Shown here piece by piece: positions 7,918 to 16,393 of a stretch of DNA of 64,000 nucleotides. The position numbers and the translations under genes are program-made. The DNA is from an uncultured Fluviicola sp. (GTDB taxonomy: Bacteria > Bacteroidota > Bacteroidia > Flavobacteriales_D > Crocinitomicaceae), in NCBI RefSeq assembly GCF_902168135.1, contig NZ_CABHOL010000015.1, positions 186,001-250,000 on the forward strand, given 5' to 3'. Under the pieces are notes generated by a model. The model was not told where the DNA came from. It was given only the letters and a program-made list of their open reading frames with translations, and did not search any database. How positions within the stretch are numbered: position 1 is the first letter of the stretch; each line of letters starts with the position of its first letter.

Positions 7918-8332
7918 ATGAAAAGTCAATCTGCCATCTGCCTAATCTCAGGTCTTGTGACCTTTCTGTTCTTGTCTGCCTGCGATCCGGGAGTTCATCA
8001 CAAGAAAATTATTGAGAACCATTCTGATTATGATGTGAGTGATTATTGATAAAAATTCTGTTGGCTTCGGCTATGAAACCGATTCTTTCCTGGTTGGCAG
8101 ACATTCCTATATAGATTTTTTTGAAGTCAGTCATTTGGGAGGAAATAAGAAATACTCCGATTGTTCCACATTTACCGATTCTATCCGCACACACGTTATT
8201 GGAAACGACAGCCTGCATGTGACGCTTGATCTGAATAATCGATCAAACTGGACTTTCTATTCTTTGAAGGAAGGCATTAGCGGCAATAGATGCGAATGCC
8301 GGATCCGCATCAGGAATGAGGATATTCAATAG
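7918..8332 (+). pseudogene. Lipoprotein gene interrupted by a 4-bp tandem duplication
   Basis: Frame one starts at ATG 7918 and encodes a lipoprotein signal with lipobox (FLFLSAC, Cys22) and then HHKKIIENHSDYDVSDY before a TGA at 8047-8049. A second frame opens right there and continues to 8332 with IIDKNSVGFGYETDSFLVGR..., a coherent 97-residue sequence with no start of its own other than GTG. The junction reads GATGTGAGTGATT, in which GTGA is present twice. Removing one copy joins DYDV directly to IIDKNS and yields one lipoprotein of about 136 residues. Either the gene is inactivated, is phase-variable, or the assembly has an error. Function of the intact form is unknown. Confidence 0.75.
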
Positions 8333-8341
8333 TGAGTTTTC

Positions 8342-8563
8342 CTAGTTGGCAAATACCGGACTGCAGGTGCGTTCTGTGTTAGAGAATATCTCACAGGTTT
8401 CTTCTGCTTTTGCTTTGGTGGCTTTCGGGAATGGCTGCCCGATCGGCTCTCCAAATCCGCTGCTTCCCGGAGGTTTGCAGTAGCAAGTGTAGGAACTTCT
8501 TTTGCTGCAGGCTGCAGAAATAATGAATACTAATCCTGTCAGGACGAAGAGTACTATTTTCAT
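8342..8563 (-). CDS. Small cysteine-rich lipoprotein
   Basis: 73 residues from the Met at 8563. An upstream in-frame Met at 8605 would place hydrophilic residues before the signal, so the shorter form MKIVLFVLTGLVFIISAAC is preferred. The lipobox is SAAC (Cys19). The mature part is about 55 residues and holds four further cysteines (YTCYCKPPG, EETCEIF, RTCSPVF), consistent with two disulfides in the envelope. Similar tiny 'TCxC' lipoproteins are common in Bacteroidota genomes, but I know of no defined function. It is convergent with the broken lipoprotein gene, only 9 bp apart. Confidence 0.7.
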   Translation of the reverse strand: MKIVLFVLTGLVFIISAACSKRSSYTCYCKPPGSSGFGEPIGQPFPKATKAKAEETCEIFSNTERTCSPVFAN

Positions 8564-8690
8564 GGTGTGTTTATAGAGTAAGACAAAAAAAGGAAAATTA
8601 TTCATTTAACCGGATGAGACATCAGATAATTCTGTTATTCCATATTACGATGAGGCTAATTGTAACCGTTTTAATCGTCCGGTGACCTGA

Positions 8691-9890
8691 TTACTTATCC
8701 TCAACTTTTTTCCTTCCATGACTTTCAAGGTAGGCATTGACTACTTTCGTTTGTGCTCTGCGGTTTCGTAGTATCGATCGCTGGTAACTCTTTTCGGAGC
8801 TGAAAACGAATGCCTGTCCAAGGTTCACAAAGAAGCTTTGAAAAGGAGGGAAGATACGCCAGGCCGTTTGTGGCAGCTGCATCGTTTCACAGGAACTCTT
8901 TCCCAGGAAAAACCAATTGTATCCCAAATGCGTTTTGTAAACAAGGTTCTTTTGCCAATTCTTATCCGGAAAAGGTCCGTCAAGTGGCTCGAGTGTCAAT
9001 GCTTTGGCAAGTGCTAGTGTGTCTTCGTCTGCCGGGGCCTGCGTGATTGTCCAGGCATAAATAGCACGAATGGCATCCGATTCGGTCTCCGGGAAGTAGG
9101 ATTCCGGTGTTCCGAGCAGGTACCCGACATATTTCCAAAAATGGAACAAACCCTGAATCTCGGCTTCAGTTGGTTTCATGCCTAACTTCCGGAGGCCGTC
9201 CAAAAAAATGATGGAGAATCCCAGGTTTGTTGCAAGCATGTCCCATTGGTTCAACGGTGCTCCCCAATTTTCTTCCTGCCATTTTCCCTCCTCAAGAATA
9301 CTCACTCGTGCATATGCATGCATCAGACGGATCTTCAAACATTCTTTTAAGCCAATTTGAGGCATTGTAATGGCATTTTCTCCTACGATGCGAACCCAGA
9401 ACTCGGTTGTTTCTGTTAAACGCTTAGCGGCCCCTTTTTTCAGTGCTCCGGTAAAAACGAGTGGTTTGTTGATGGCTGAGGATTCATATCCCCCCATCAG
9501 GCAATAATTGCGAAGTACCATTAGTCCCAGTGAACCGGATCTTCTGCAGAGAGAGGCGCCTTGTTCCAACAGGCTTTCGTTCAACCAATCCGGTCTATAT
9601 GTAATCTGTTCGATGATTTGCAGCAGTGAATCCGGAACATGCGCTGGTTTTTCACCATCAAGTAATTGATTAATCCACTGATCGGCTTGTTTGAATCCAT
9701 GTACCTGGTAAACTTCCCGGATAACTCGGTCTGCAAGTTTGTCGGTTTCAAAAAGCCGTGGAACCAATTGTTCGATTTCTTTTTTTTCCGGAAATGTACC
9801 GGTCATTTTTTCGGCCAGTTTTTTACCGTTTCCATTTTTCCAGTAAATAGAAAACCCGGGAGAAGGATAATAAAAGCGGGTTGGGATCAT
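8691..9890 (-). CDS. MpaB/rubber-oxygenase-like (DUF2236) protein
   Basis: 399 residues, matching the Lcp/MpaB family (DUF2236). The central helical bundle contains the expected features: FWVRIVGENAITMPQIGLKECLKIRLMHAYARVSI, where the His of LMHAYAR is the probable heme axial ligand, followed by WGAPLNQWDMLATNLGFS and FHFWKYVGYLLG. Characterised members are b-type heme dioxygenases that cleave polyisoprene (Lcp), or fungal proteins acting in mycophenolic acid synthesis (MpaB'). No signal peptide is visible, so it is probably cytoplasmic. Its substrate here is unknown. The start overlaps the stop of the DUF1003 gene by four bases (ATGA), implying a two-gene operon with DUF1003 first. Confidence 0.85.
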   Translation of the reverse strand: MIPTRFYYPSPGFSIYWKNGNGKKLAEKMTGTFPEKKEIEQLVPRLFETDKLADRVIREVYQVHGFKQADQWINQLLDGEKPAHVPDSLLQIIEQITYRPDWLNESLLEQGASLCRRSGSLGLMVLRNYCLMGGYESSAINKPLVFTGALKKGAAKRLTETTEFWVRIVGENAITMPQIGLKECLKIRLMHAYARVSILEEGKWQEENWGAPLNQWDMLATNLGFSIIFLDGLRKLGMKPTEAEIQGLFHFWKYVGYLLGTPESYFPETESDAIRAIYAWTITQAPADEDTLALAKALTLEPLDGPFPDKNWQKNLVYKTHLGYNWFFLGKSSCETMQLPQTAWRIFPPFQSFFVNLGQAFVFSSEKSYQRSILRNRRAQTKVVNAYLESHGRKKVEDK

Positions 9891-10588
9891 TGCTTTCCTT
9901 CTTTGTGCTTCAAGAGCAAGTCTTTCATGGTATCGAGCTGGATTTTCTGCATTTCGAGCAGTTCCTGCTGCTGGTGAATAATCAGGTGATCAATTTTATC
10001 GTGGAGCAGTCGAATCTCTACTTCCGATTTCAGGTTGATCATGTAATCTTTTTTAGCCCGTTCACGGTCTTTTTCTTCCTGCCTGTTCTGACTCATCATG
10101 ATAACGGGTGCCTGCATTGCTGCCAGACAAGATAGAATGAGGTTCAAAAGGATGAAAGGGTAAGGGTCAAATCCTTTATTAAGCAGAATAAAAACGTTGA
10201 GTGCAATCCAAAGCAGTAAGAAAGTCATAAAGGAAATGATGAACGTCCAGCTTCCGCCGAATGTTGCCACTTTATCTGCTACCCGCTGGCCCAAAGTATC
10301 GCGTTCCGCCTGATCTTCCAATTGATCCGAAAGCAGCTTTTTTTCGTTGAGGGAATTCAGTACGGTTTGGTCCAGGTCAGATAATTCACCCAATTGGTCC
10401 TGCATCATATCGGAAAGGTACTTTTCCCGGTAATCGTTCAGTTCACCGATGGATAAATGACAATTTTCATTGAAATCGGGGTTTTCTTTTTGAATGAATT
10501 CCAGGATCGAACCACGGATGGTTCTGGCAGAAATGCGTTCGGAAAGCGGAAACGCTGTTTTGGATAAATCGCTGCGAAAAGTGCCCAT
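9887..10588 (-). CDS. DUF1003 membrane protein
   Basis: 233 residues. The core is the DUF1003 signature: GQRVADKVATFGGSWTFI, a transmembrane pair separated by GFDPYPFILLNLILSCLAAMQAP, and VIMMSQNRQEEKDRERAKKDY. The C-terminal 60 residues are a predicted coiled coil (KIDHLIIHQQQELLEMQKIQL), as usual in the family. The N-terminal 90 residues are soluble. The cellular role of DUF1003 proteins is not established. It precedes the MpaB-like oxygenase gene and overlaps it by four bases. Whether the two proteins cooperate is unknown. Confidence 0.9.
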   Translation of the reverse strand: MGTFRSDLSKTAFPLSERISARTIRGSILEFIQKENPDFNENCHLSIGELNDYREKYLSDMMQDQLGELSDLDQTVLNSLNEKKLLSDQLEDQAERDTLGQRVADKVATFGGSWTFIISFMTFLLLWIALNVFILLNKGFDPYPFILLNLILSCLAAMQAPVIMMSQNRQEEKDRERAKKDYMINLKSEVEIRLLHDKIDHLIIHQQQELLEMQKIQLDTMKDLLLKHKEGKQ

Positions 10589-10643
10589 AATTGAATTGCA
10601 TGAAATTGTCTTGTGAATTTACGCAGAAGAAATGGTATAAACG

Positions 10644-10676
10644 AAAAATGCCCCGGCTTTTAGAACCGTGGGCATT
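10644..10676 (-). terminator. Terminator after the secreted protein gene ending at 10693
   Basis: On the minus strand AATGCCCACGG pairs with CCGGGGCATT (one bulge) around a loop of nine, followed by TTTTTCG. Confidence 0.6.
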
Positions 10677-10692
10677 GAATCGTAATATAAAA

Positions 10693-11298
10693 TTATTTCA
10701 TGTTTTTGAGCATGTGTGCCGCAAGCATTTTGGCTCCTTTTGCGTAAGATTCGGAAATACGCGTTCCGGTGTCGAAATCATACCCGCCGAATTGAGAACC
10801 GGGAACATTCGGCTGCTTTAGTTTTGCCATGACTTTTGAATCATCACCGGATTCTACGAAAATGTACTCGAAAGCAACGGCTGCATTTCTGCGTACCACA
10901 CCCACATTGAAACCAGGTTCTATAAAAGTTGTTTTAACGATCAATGTGTAGGTTGCCTTCTCATTGTTTTGAGCAGCGTGGATTTTCCCAGCCAATCCCT
11001 TGTCGAACAATTCTTCGAATTTATTTGGGAAACGCTCTTTTTTATCTCGTTCCCAGGATTTTTCCCAGGTATCTCCTCTTCCGGCTTCTTTTTCGTTGTA
11101 TTCTTTGATTTTCTTGTTTTTATAATCCTCTTCGCTTGCAAATCCTCCAACCTGGAAGTCAGAAAAATCATAGCGGATGTTTAACTCTGTTTGTCCTTTC
11201 AGGAAGGAAAGATCTCCTGATTCGGTACGGATTTTTTGCGCCATGGAAGTAAGACCTGCCCCGGCGATTAATAGCAGTGATAATGTGAGTTTTTTCAT
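10693..11298 (-). CDS. Secreted protein of unknown function
   Basis: 201 residues from the Met at 11298. A longer in-frame start at 11343 exists, but the shorter form starts exactly at a clean signal peptide, MKKLTLSLLLIAGAGLTSMAQ. The mature protein has an N-terminal strand (SFLKGQTELNIRYDFSDFQVGGF), a long charged helix (EEDYKNKKIKEYNEKEAGRGDTW...) and a C-terminal beta part (YTLIVKTTFIEPGFNVGVVRRNAAVAFEYIFVE), ending SYAKGAKMLAAHMLKNMK. This layout recurs in uncharacterised Bacteroidota exported proteins. No catalytic motif is evident. It is likely periplasmic or outer-membrane associated. Confidence 0.75.
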   Translation of the reverse strand: MKKLTLSLLLIAGAGLTSMAQKIRTESGDLSFLKGQTELNIRYDFSDFQVGGFASEEDYKNKKIKEYNEKEAGRGDTWEKSWERDKKERFPNKFEELFDKGLAGKIHAAQNNEKATYTLIVKTTFIEPGFNVGVVRRNAAVAFEYIFVESGDDSKVMAKLKQPNVPGSQFGGYDFDTGTRISESYAKGAKMLAAHMLKNMK

Positions 11299-11395
11299 TT
11301 TTTTTTGAATTTTCCTAAATATAACTATTTCATTGATATTCAATAATCAAACTTACCAATAGCCTATTCTGAGTTTCTGTTTGACAGATTCCAAA

Positions 11396-12721
11396 TTACA
11401 ATAAATCATTTGCCAGGTTTGCCAGTTCGGAACGTTCTCCTTTTTCCAAACGAACGTGGGCAAACAGGTTTTGACCCTTCAACCGGTCGATGAGGTAAGC
11501 CAATCCGTTACTGTTCTCATCCAGGTAAGGCGTATCGATCTGGTGAACATCTCCGGTAAATACAATTTTGGTCCCTTCACCGGCGCGGGTAATGATCGTT
11601 TTTACCTCGTGCGGCGTCAGGTTTTGCGCTTCGTCGACAATGAACAGGATATTGGACAAACTTCTACCGCGGATAAAAGCAAGCGGAGTGATCAGGATTC
11701 GCCCGTTTTCTTCCATTTCAACAATGTGTTTGTGGCGTTTCTCATTCTCTCCGAATTGGGATTTGATAAACTTCAGGTTATCCCAAAGTGGTTCCATGTA
11801 CGGGCCGATCTTGTCTTTGGCATCACCCGGAAGGAAACCGATCTCTTTGTTCGACAGCGGAACAAGCGGGCGGGCAAGAATAATCTGCTGGAATAATTTA
11901 TGCTGTTCCAATGCCGCGGCCAGTGCAAGCAGGGTTTTTCCTGTTCCCGCAACGCCCTGCAGGGCAACCAGCTTGATATTGTTATTCATCAAAGCATTAA
12001 TGGCGAAAGCCTGTTCTGCATTTTTGGGTTTGATCCCGGAAGTATATTCTTTCTCTACACGCTGAAGGGTATCTGTGTGCGGATCAAAGTATGCAAGTCC
12101 GGAACTTTTCCCGTTTTTCAGAATGTAGTACCCATTCGCCACTTTTTGATTTCCCAGGATACCGTCTTCATCGATTGTTCCTTTAAGAAAAAGCTGCTTG
12201 ATTGTTTCGGATTCGATGCCTTCAATGGTAGAGCTGGAAGTCTGTTCCAGTTCGTGGGAATGAACCTTTCCGGTCTCATAATCCTCTGCGAGTATTCCAA
12301 GCGCTTTTGCTTTGATGCGCAGGTTGATGTCCTTGGTAACCAGGATCACTTCCTTCTTGGGTTCCTGTTCCTTAACGGCAAGTGTTGCATTGATGATCTT
12401 GTGATCATTCTTTCCAACGCCGTAAACAGTTTCTGCGTCCACTCCTTTCGGTTGAGAATCCAGCAGCACCTTGAATGAACCCAAGTTCGGTCCCAGGTTG
12501 ATCCATTGTTGTAAACCTCCGTTTGCAGATATTTTATCTATGAAACGGATTACTTCACGGGCTGAGAAATTTTTAGTGTCATTTCCGATCTTGAATTTGT
12601 CCAATTCTTCCAAAACGGTAATTGGAATGGCGACATCATGTCTCTCAAAGTGCATGATCGCATCGTGGTCGTGTAATAGTACAGAAGTATCTAATACGAA
12701 TAGTTTATTCTTTTTAGCCAT
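11396..12721 (-). CDS. PIN-PhoH family ATPase/RNase
   Basis: 441 residues in two domains. Residues 1-150 are a PIN domain beginning LFVLDTSVLLHD (Asp11 as the first catalytic acidic residue) with EELDKFK and KDINLRIKAKALG further along. Residues 235-441 are a PhoH-type P-loop ATPase: Walker A GVAGTGKT at 256-263 and Walker B IVDEAQ with Asp363-Glu364. PIN-PhoH (PhoH2) proteins studied in other bacteria couple an RNA helicase-like ATPase to an RNase. The size and domain order fit that group rather than the short PhoH. It appears monocistronic. The stop is about 100 bp downstream of the next gene's promoter region. Confidence 0.93.
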   Translation of the reverse strand: MAKKNKLFVLDTSVLLHDHDAIMHFERHDVAIPITVLEELDKFKIGNDTKNFSAREVIRFIDKISANGGLQQWINLGPNLGSFKVLLDSQPKGVDAETVYGVGKNDHKIINATLAVKEQEPKKEVILVTKDINLRIKAKALGILAEDYETGKVHSHELEQTSSSTIEGIESETIKQLFLKGTIDEDGILGNQKVANGYYILKNGKSSGLAYFDPHTDTLQRVEKEYTSGIKPKNAEQAFAINALMNNNIKLVALQGVAGTGKTLLALAAALEQHKLFQQIILARPLVPLSNKEIGFLPGDAKDKIGPYMEPLWDNLKFIKSQFGENEKRHKHIVEMEENGRILITPLAFIRGRSLSNILFIVDEAQNLTPHEVKTIITRAGEGTKIVFTGDVHQIDTPYLDENSNGLAYLIDRLKGQNLFAHVRLEKGERSELANLANDLL

Positions 12722-12807
12722 GCTGAAGTATTTCTATTAAAGTACTTCTTTCCCAAATCTGTTACACAGTAAAAGAATCAAACTTATTGACAAAGATATG
12801 TGATTAA

Positions 12808-12832
12808 AAAAGGGAGCTTTTAACTCCCTTTT
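12808..12832 (-). terminator. Terminator after the first tandem T9SS gene
   Basis: Stem AAAAGGGAG (12808-12816) and CTCCCTTTT (12824-12832). On the minus strand the hairpin is followed by a T run. Confidence 0.75.
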
Positions 12833-12842
12833 AATCTTCTCT

Positions 12843-15800
12843 TTATCTTTCTATCACAAAGCGTTTCAGTGTTTTAGCACCCTGTGAATGTAATTCGATG
12901 TTGTAAACCCCCATTGCGAGTTTTCCACAGTCAATTTTAGTTTGCCCCGGAACAAGCACTGTTGAAGAAATCATCCTTCCGGTTTGGTCAAGAATGCGTG
13001 CTTCGATAACCTGGCTGGAACTGTTATCAATAGTGATGAAGTTATTTGCCGGATTCGGGTAGATATTCACAACCTGGTTCAATAATTCCGAGATCGAAGT
13101 TGTTTGGCCTGTTGAAAGACGATTGTCGCGGTTGGAACGTGTTGTATTGAAATCCTGAGCCATTTTGGTACTTGAACAGGTGCTTGGAGCATCAACAGTG
13201 ACTACATAGTATAAACCGTCTGTTGTTGTGGGTTGATCTGTGTAAGTAAATAAGTTATTGGGCATGGTTTGGATAGTTGTCCATCCCGCAGCATCCGTGT
13301 GTCTTTTCAGTACGAAGTTCGAATAGTTGAAACCTTCATAGCTGTCCCAGAAAAGGTTAATGTCACTTCCCAAACCGTGGCTTATTACCAAATGGATTGT
13401 TTTGTGGTTCGAACTTAATTCGGATTCGTTCCCGCAATCATCCACGGAGGAAATTTTATATCTCCATGAACGTACATTCGGTGATGCTACCAGGTCATTG
13501 TAAATGGATTCGTCCGCATAAGGAACAGAATCTACTAATTGGTATAAGCCAGCCTGTGATGTTTCACGGTAAATATTGAAATGATTAATACCTGTTGTAA
13601 TCGGTTTTTCCCAAACTACCAGGTTGGTATTTGTTGTAGAGTCAACGGTTACCAAACAGATTTCGATCGGATCAGGTAAAGTAGACTCTACAGTTCCACC
13701 CAATACCGTAACACACCCGGAAGCTCCTGTTACTGAAACGGAATAGAATCCCGGGTCAAGGTTTGTAATATTTTGCGTGATTGCACCGTTTGTCCAAAGG
13801 TAATCTGTCGGATTCCCTGCAATAACGGTCAATTGGATTTGTCCGTCACCCGAACACGAGGATGGTATAATGGTGTCAATAGCAAGCACTGGTCCGAAAT
13901 TATTGGAAACCATAGCTTCTGAACTAAATGAACAACCGTTTGCATCCGTTATCGTACAGGTATATGTTCCTGCACCTATGCCCGTAAGTGTTGCACTGTT
14001 CGTCCCGATGGTATTTCCCTGTGCATCCATCCAGGTATAGTTGAAAGGAGCTGTTCCGCCATTGAAGGATGCAACAACTTCTCCGTTTGATGAAGAACAA
14101 GCCGGTTGTGTAACCGTCATTTGGTTCAACATGATCTGCTGTGGTTCCTGTACCGTATAGGAAGCTGTGGAAATACATCCTAAAGCGTCTGTAATTGTTA
14201 ATTCGTATGGTCCTCCCACCAATCCGGTAATATCTTCGGTTGCAGCGCCGTTTGACCAGGCATAAGTCAGTGGAGCTGTACCACCAGCAACAGTTACGTT
14301 AATCCCACCGTTATTGTTGCCGAAGCACGTTGCTCCTGTTGGAACTCCTGTTTGGGAAAGTCCGTTCGATCCAACCATTGACGTAGAGGTGGAAAGACAT
14401 CCGTTTGCATCTGTTACAGAGACCAGGTATTGCCCCGGTGCCAAATCGGAAACATTGGAAACCGTGGCACCCGTACTCCAGTAAATTGAATATGGTGACA
14501 GGCCGTTTGTAATCGCTACCGAAGCCGTTCCGGTATTTTGGTTACAGTTCGATGTGGTTGTTGTAACATTCAAAGTCGGCGTTTGGTTAATAGTAAATGG
14601 CAAAGTAGCCGAGCTCGTACAACCGAATTGGTTTGTTTTGGAGTAACTCATCACAACTGATGAACCCGTAGGATAAGAAGGATAGAAAATGTTGTTTTGA
14701 ATTCCTGTTCCCGACCAGGTTCCTCCGTTCGGTGTTACCCAGTTATTCAGATTTATCGGATTTGCATTCTGGCAAACCGCATTTACCGGGTTATTGAAGC
14801 TAATTACAGGTTTTGGGTTGACCAGCATTTGCAATAATGCTGTCTCTACAATGTTACCGTTTTCAAGAAGCGTAAATTCCAAATCTACAATAGTCGGGCT
14901 TGTTACATCGTTTGTGTTTGTTACAAACACAGAGTAAGCTAATCCTGATCCCGAAACGGAAACGGCCGAATTCGGAATAATTGCCACGTTTTGCGAAGTT
15001 ACAGTCATTGAGATATTAGACTGGCTGAAGTTCGGATCCAATAAATAGATGCTGTTACTGGCACTATTGTTAAAAATTGTTCCCTCACACATTACAAAGT
15101 TATCCCAGTCTTCAATGTTGGCCGGCTGGTTGTATTCTTTTACATAACACTTTCCACTACTGATATAAGCAATTACGTGTACTCCGTATAGTGTTTCAGT
15201 GGATAAAGATGTGGCATTGCTTGGAGCCAGTGAAGTTCCGGAGGTAATGGTCGTTGGTGCGGAAGGAGACATATCCCCTGTAATTTGTTTGTAGTAACAG
15301 GTAGTTCCCTGGCGGTAAAAAACAAACGTGTTTGAATTTTGAGAAGCAAAATCAAAATCAGCAAGTGTCGTGGAGGATGCTACAGTCAATTGATTTCCGA
15401 AAGTTGCTCCATTGTATGCTTTGTAATAAAGCGTTCTTGATGAATACGAATCTGTTAAGTGCATCATCGAATAATTGGTGCTGTTTAAACCTTTCTCCAA
15501 TACGATCTTTAATGCATCTGTTCCGTAATAGTAGTTTGAATTCGAGTAGGTTGCCGCACCAACCTGGCTGAGTGTGATCCCATAATCCATGTCCATATCT
15601 TCCTCGAAGGCAGTGATAACATTGTTTCCTGAAGTTGCAACAGCTGATACGGCACTCAAAACACCTTGATTGTCATCTACATTCGATCCGCCCAGCATGG
15701 TTGAGGTGCCTAGTTTAACCGTAATTAATCCTTCCGGATAGGTTTGGTATTCTCTGTTGTAGTAGGTTACGAAAAGGTCTTGCTGCAGATTGCAGCTTAA

Positions 15801-16220
15801 AGCAAAATCTTTTGAATGGTATGTCCAAAAATAGGTTCCTACTCCAAGTGAATTCCAGACAGTTCCGTTGAATGAATAAACCTCTATGAATTCATAGGTT
15901 GTAGAGGAAATAGTTGTTAAAACCTTTGCACCTACTACCGGGTTTTCTCCTCTCATGATCAAATCCAGGTCGAAAGCGTTCTGACTGGATATTCCGGCAG
16001 TTCCTACCAGGACCCAGGCTGTACCATTCCAGGTTTTTACGGTGATTTTATTAGAATTATCCGAGTCGATATAGGCCATAAACAGGTTTCCTCCTGCAGA
16101 TATTTCGATGTCTACTTCTGTAGCGTTAGAAATTCCGGTAGAACTTCCTATGTAATTCCAACTCTGGGAGAAGGAGAAAGTTGAAGCGAAAACAACTAAT
16201 AGGGTTAGCAGTTTTTTCAT
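12843..16220 (-). CDS. Large T9SS-secreted SprB-repeat surface protein (tandem paralog 1)
   Basis: 1125 residues. A signal peptide (MKKLLTLLVVFASTFSFSQ) leads into a region of about 350 residues of repeating WNG..W..LG strands that looks like a propeller. An Ig-like section follows, then about four SprB-type repeats of some 75 residues, each with a cysteine-rich start, a central WS-G motif and a YxVxVTDxxGC end. Next come two fibronectin-like modules shared with the two neighbouring genes (LVVWEKPITTGINHFNIYRETS), a linker AQDFNTTRSNRDNR, and a C-terminal sorting domain (NIYPNPANNFITID ... KLAMGVYNIEL ... KRFVIER). It should be exported through T9SS and attached to or released from the surface. 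SprB-type repeats occur in gliding adhesins, but an adhesive role is inferred. Confidence 0.9.
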   Translation of the reverse strand: MKKLLTLLVVFASTFSFSQSWNYIGSSTGISNATEVDIEISAGGNLFMAYIDSDNSNKITVKTWNGTAWVLVGTAGISSQNAFDLDLIMRGENPVVGAKVLTTISSTTYEFIEVYSFNGTVWNSLGVGTYFWTYHSKDFALSCNLQQDLFVTYYNREYQTYPEGLITVKLGTSTMLGGSNVDDNQGVLSAVSAVATSGNNVITAFEEDMDMDYGITLSQVGAATYSNSNYYYGTDALKIVLEKGLNSTNYSMMHLTDSYSSRTLYYKAYNGATFGNQLTVASSTTLADFDFASQNSNTFVFYRQGTTCYYKQITGDMSPSAPTTITSGTSLAPSNATSLSTETLYGVHVIAYISSGKCYVKEYNQPANIEDWDNFVMCEGTIFNNSASNSIYLLDPNFSQSNISMTVTSQNVAIIPNSAVSVSGSGLAYSVFVTNTNDVTSPTIVDLEFTLLENGNIVETALLQMLVNPKPVISFNNPVNAVCQNANPINLNNWVTPNGGTWSGTGIQNNIFYPSYPTGSSVVMSYSKTNQFGCTSSATLPFTINQTPTLNVTTTTSNCNQNTGTASVAITNGLSPYSIYWSTGATVSNVSDLAPGQYLVSVTDANGCLSTSTSMVGSNGLSQTGVPTGATCFGNNNGGINVTVAGGTAPLTYAWSNGAATEDITGLVGGPYELTITDALGCISTASYTVQEPQQIMLNQMTVTQPACSSSNGEVVASFNGGTAPFNYTWMDAQGNTIGTNSATLTGIGAGTYTCTITDANGCSFSSEAMVSNNFGPVLAIDTIIPSSCSGDGQIQLTVIAGNPTDYLWTNGAITQNITNLDPGFYSVSVTGASGCVTVLGGTVESTLPDPIEICLVTVDSTTNTNLVVWEKPITTGINHFNIYRETSQAGLYQLVDSVPYADESIYNDLVASPNVRSWRYKISSVDDCGNESELSSNHKTIHLVISHGLGSDINLFWDSYEGFNYSNFVLKRHTDAAGWTTIQTMPNNLFTYTDQPTTTDGLYYVVTVDAPSTCSSTKMAQDFNTTRSNRDNRLSTGQTTSISELLNQVVNIYPNPANNFITIDNSSSQVIEARILDQTGRMISSTVLVPGQTKIDCGKLAMGVYNIELHSQGAKTLKRFVIER

Positions 16221-16251
16221 AAGTCCATTAATGTTAGCATTTCACAATTGG

Positions 16252-16259
16252 CAAAGGTA
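16252..16259 (-). promoter_or_regulatory. TAnnTTTG promoter element before tandem paralog 1
   Basis: TACCTTTG on the minus strand, 31 bases before the ATG. The surrounding TTTAGTTACCTTTG is nearly the same as the sequence before tandem paralog 3 (TTTAGTTACATTTG), suggesting inherited, shared regulation. Confidence 0.5.
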
Positions 16260-16342
16260 ACTAAATATAGCCGTAAGACTTAAAGAGACTCGTAGCTTGC
16301 AGTTCTCTTTGAGTGTTTTCGGTATTTCTGCAAATGGTTGGT

Positions 16343-16371
16343 AAAAAAAAGAGTCAGCAACAGCTGACTCT
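16343..16371 (-). terminator. Terminator after the second tandem T9SS gene
   Basis: Perfect stem GAGTCAGC (16351-16358) and GCTGACTC (16363-16370) with a four-base loop. On the minus strand it is followed by eight T. Confidence 0.85.
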
Positions 16372-16393
16372 CTGGTTTACTAAATCAATATAG

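Noticed and set aside
11456-12478. Long plus-strand ORFs (146, 165 and 192 codons) across the PhoH gene
   Set aside because: All lie antisense to PIN-PhoH, whose motifs are intact. Low GC-skewed codon use explains the open frames.
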